A DNA stretch of 64,000 nucleotides from an uncultured Microbulbifer sp. (GTDB lineage Bacteria; Pseudomonadota; Gammaproteobacteria; Pseudomonadales; Cellvibrionaceae). A model generated the notes under the pieces. The model was not told the origin of the DNA and did not search any database. It saw only the letters and a list, made by a program, of their open reading frames with translations. The stretch spans positions 28,410 through 92,409 of the forward strand of contig NZ_CANMKV010000019.1 of NCBI RefSeq assembly GCF_947498635.1. Direction: 5' to 3'. A program made the position numbers and the translations under genes. This document shows, in pieces, positions 63,437-64,000 of the stretch (positions are counted from its first letter, which is position 1; each line of letters starts with the position of its first letter).

Positions 63437-63945
63437 ATAAAACCATTCAGTTCGTCTTACTTGCTCTGCTAGTCTCCGCCTGTAGCGGCGGCGGATCGGA
63501 TAGTAGTGATAACGACAGTGCCACAGAAGAAAATCCGCCAGTGGCCGATGCTCCACCAGAAACAGAGAATCCCTCAACTGAAGATGACACCCCGGCCAAA
63601 CCAGGGCAGGCAAAAGATCTCACTTTAAGCTTTGAGGCGGTTAAGATTTTTCGCTTCAACTGGACCGATACAGAGGGGGCCAGCCATTACCACCTGCTGG
63701 AAAATACCGATGGCGTCTCCGGTTTTAGCCCGGTTGCAGAAAATATTTCCCAGGGCAGTGAAACCCTGGCATTAGAAATAGAGGCAGCGTTATATGACCG
63801 CACTAATGCACAATATATGCTGCAAGCCTGCATTGGCGAAGGGGCGCAAGAGCAATGCAGTGATTCAGGGATACTCTCTGTAAGCGATGCCTTGGTAGAC
63901 AGTATTGGCCACCTCAAACCAACTATTAACCCGGCGATCCTATAG
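63437..63945 (+). pseudogene. Start-less, propeller-less second copy of the FG-GAP lipoprotein
   Basis: From ATA 63437 the frame reads IKTIQFVLLALLVSACSGGG, aligning with residues 4-21 of the intact lipoprotein, then the same linker (TPAKPGQAKD) and N-terminal domain (FEAVKIFRFNWTDTEGASHY). The frame breaks at GHLKPTINPAIL and stops, exactly where the paralogue begins its first propeller unit (YLKASNTD). No ATG, GTG or TTG starts the signal peptide in frame; the codon matching the paralogue's start is lost. Probably a dead partial duplicate; if an unusual start is used it could give a small lipoprotein. Confidence 0.8.
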
Positions 63946-63951
63946 TTCTAT

Positions 63952-63973
63952 ATAATATCCAAATGGATATTAT
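63952..63973. repeat. Perfect 9-bp inverted repeat just past the truncated lipoprotein copy
   Basis: ATAATATCC-AAAT-GGATATTAT. It lies seven bases after the stop of the truncated copy. It may be the edge of another element continuing beyond the window; no further support. Confidence 0.5.
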
Positions 63974-64000
63974 TGATGCAAGAAAATTACCCGCTTCCGC

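Noticed and set aside
1..64000. tRNA or rRNA genes
   Set aside because: No cloverleaf-like or rRNA-like stretches were recognised by eye on either strand; a covariance search would be needed to be sure.

Overview
The window looks like a chromosomal segment of a marine gammaproteobacterium. The order lipA-lipB-ybeD-dacA-rlpA-mltB-rodA-mrdA-rlmH-rsfS-nadD-proA is a classic gammaproteobacterial cell-envelope block, and the mix with a PPi-type phosphofructokinase and FG-GAP lipoproteins suggests the Cellvibrionales/Microbulbifer neighbourhood (a guess from gene order and protein style, not a search). Almost all genes are on the minus strand; only ppiC, the phosphofructokinase and the two right-end lipoprotein genes are on the plus strand.

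Region 1 (about 1-37050) is a large surface-polysaccharide (capsule-type) locus read from right to left. It opens with an ABC-2 exporter (KpsM/KpsT-like), a KpsE-like inner-membrane chain protein and a KpsD-like outer-membrane export protein. Then come sugar-nucleotide genes: rfbA, rfbC, rfbD, rfbB (dTDP-rhamnose), wecB, wecC (UDP-ManNAc and UDP-ManNAcA) and manC (GDP-mannose). Assembly and decoration genes follow: a triple-module 1304-residue GT-B protein, GT4 and GT2 transferases, a pyruvyl transferase, an alpha/beta-hydrolase, a methyltransferase, a 1342-residue methyltransferase-like/coiled-coil protein, an AlgX/AlgJ-like SGNH protein and a PhyH-type dioxygenase. An SLC13-type permease and a glycosyltransferase-like gene cut by the window edge close the left end. 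No Wzx/Wzy genes are seen, which fits ABC-dependent export; no kpsC/kpsS are seen within the window. The exporter-to-hydrolase part is tightly packed, while the distal part has AT-rich gaps of 0.4-0.9 kb.

Three things make this locus unusual. (a) Four glycan genes carry G-runs of 9-11 in the coding strand, positioned so that slippage would switch them off. (b) A module with the pattern WYL..YPDV..NPL.HY...G..EGR recurs in three different proteins of the locus. (c) The giant coiled-coil protein holds eleven 45-residue repeats behind a methyltransferase-like head, a layout resembling the WbdD chain-length ruler of ABC-exported polysaccharides. Together they suggest a switchable, scaffolded capsule machine with a possibly adjustable ruler (hypothesis).

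Region 2 (about 37051-41035) is a gene-free stretch with two independent decayed IS30-family elements, each with recognisable terminal inverted repeats.

Region 3 (41036-53941) is the conserved lipoate/peptidoglycan/ribosome-maturation/NAD/proline block, ending with a LON-domain protein and divergent ppiC. Region 4 (54242-60844) holds an RND/MMPL transporter with an acidic DPF-repeat insert, a SelW-like protein, ubiX, mpl and the divergent phosphofructokinase. Region 5 (61340-64000) holds a seven-repeat FG-GAP beta-propeller lipoprotein and, just after it, a start-less, propeller-less remnant of a second copy.
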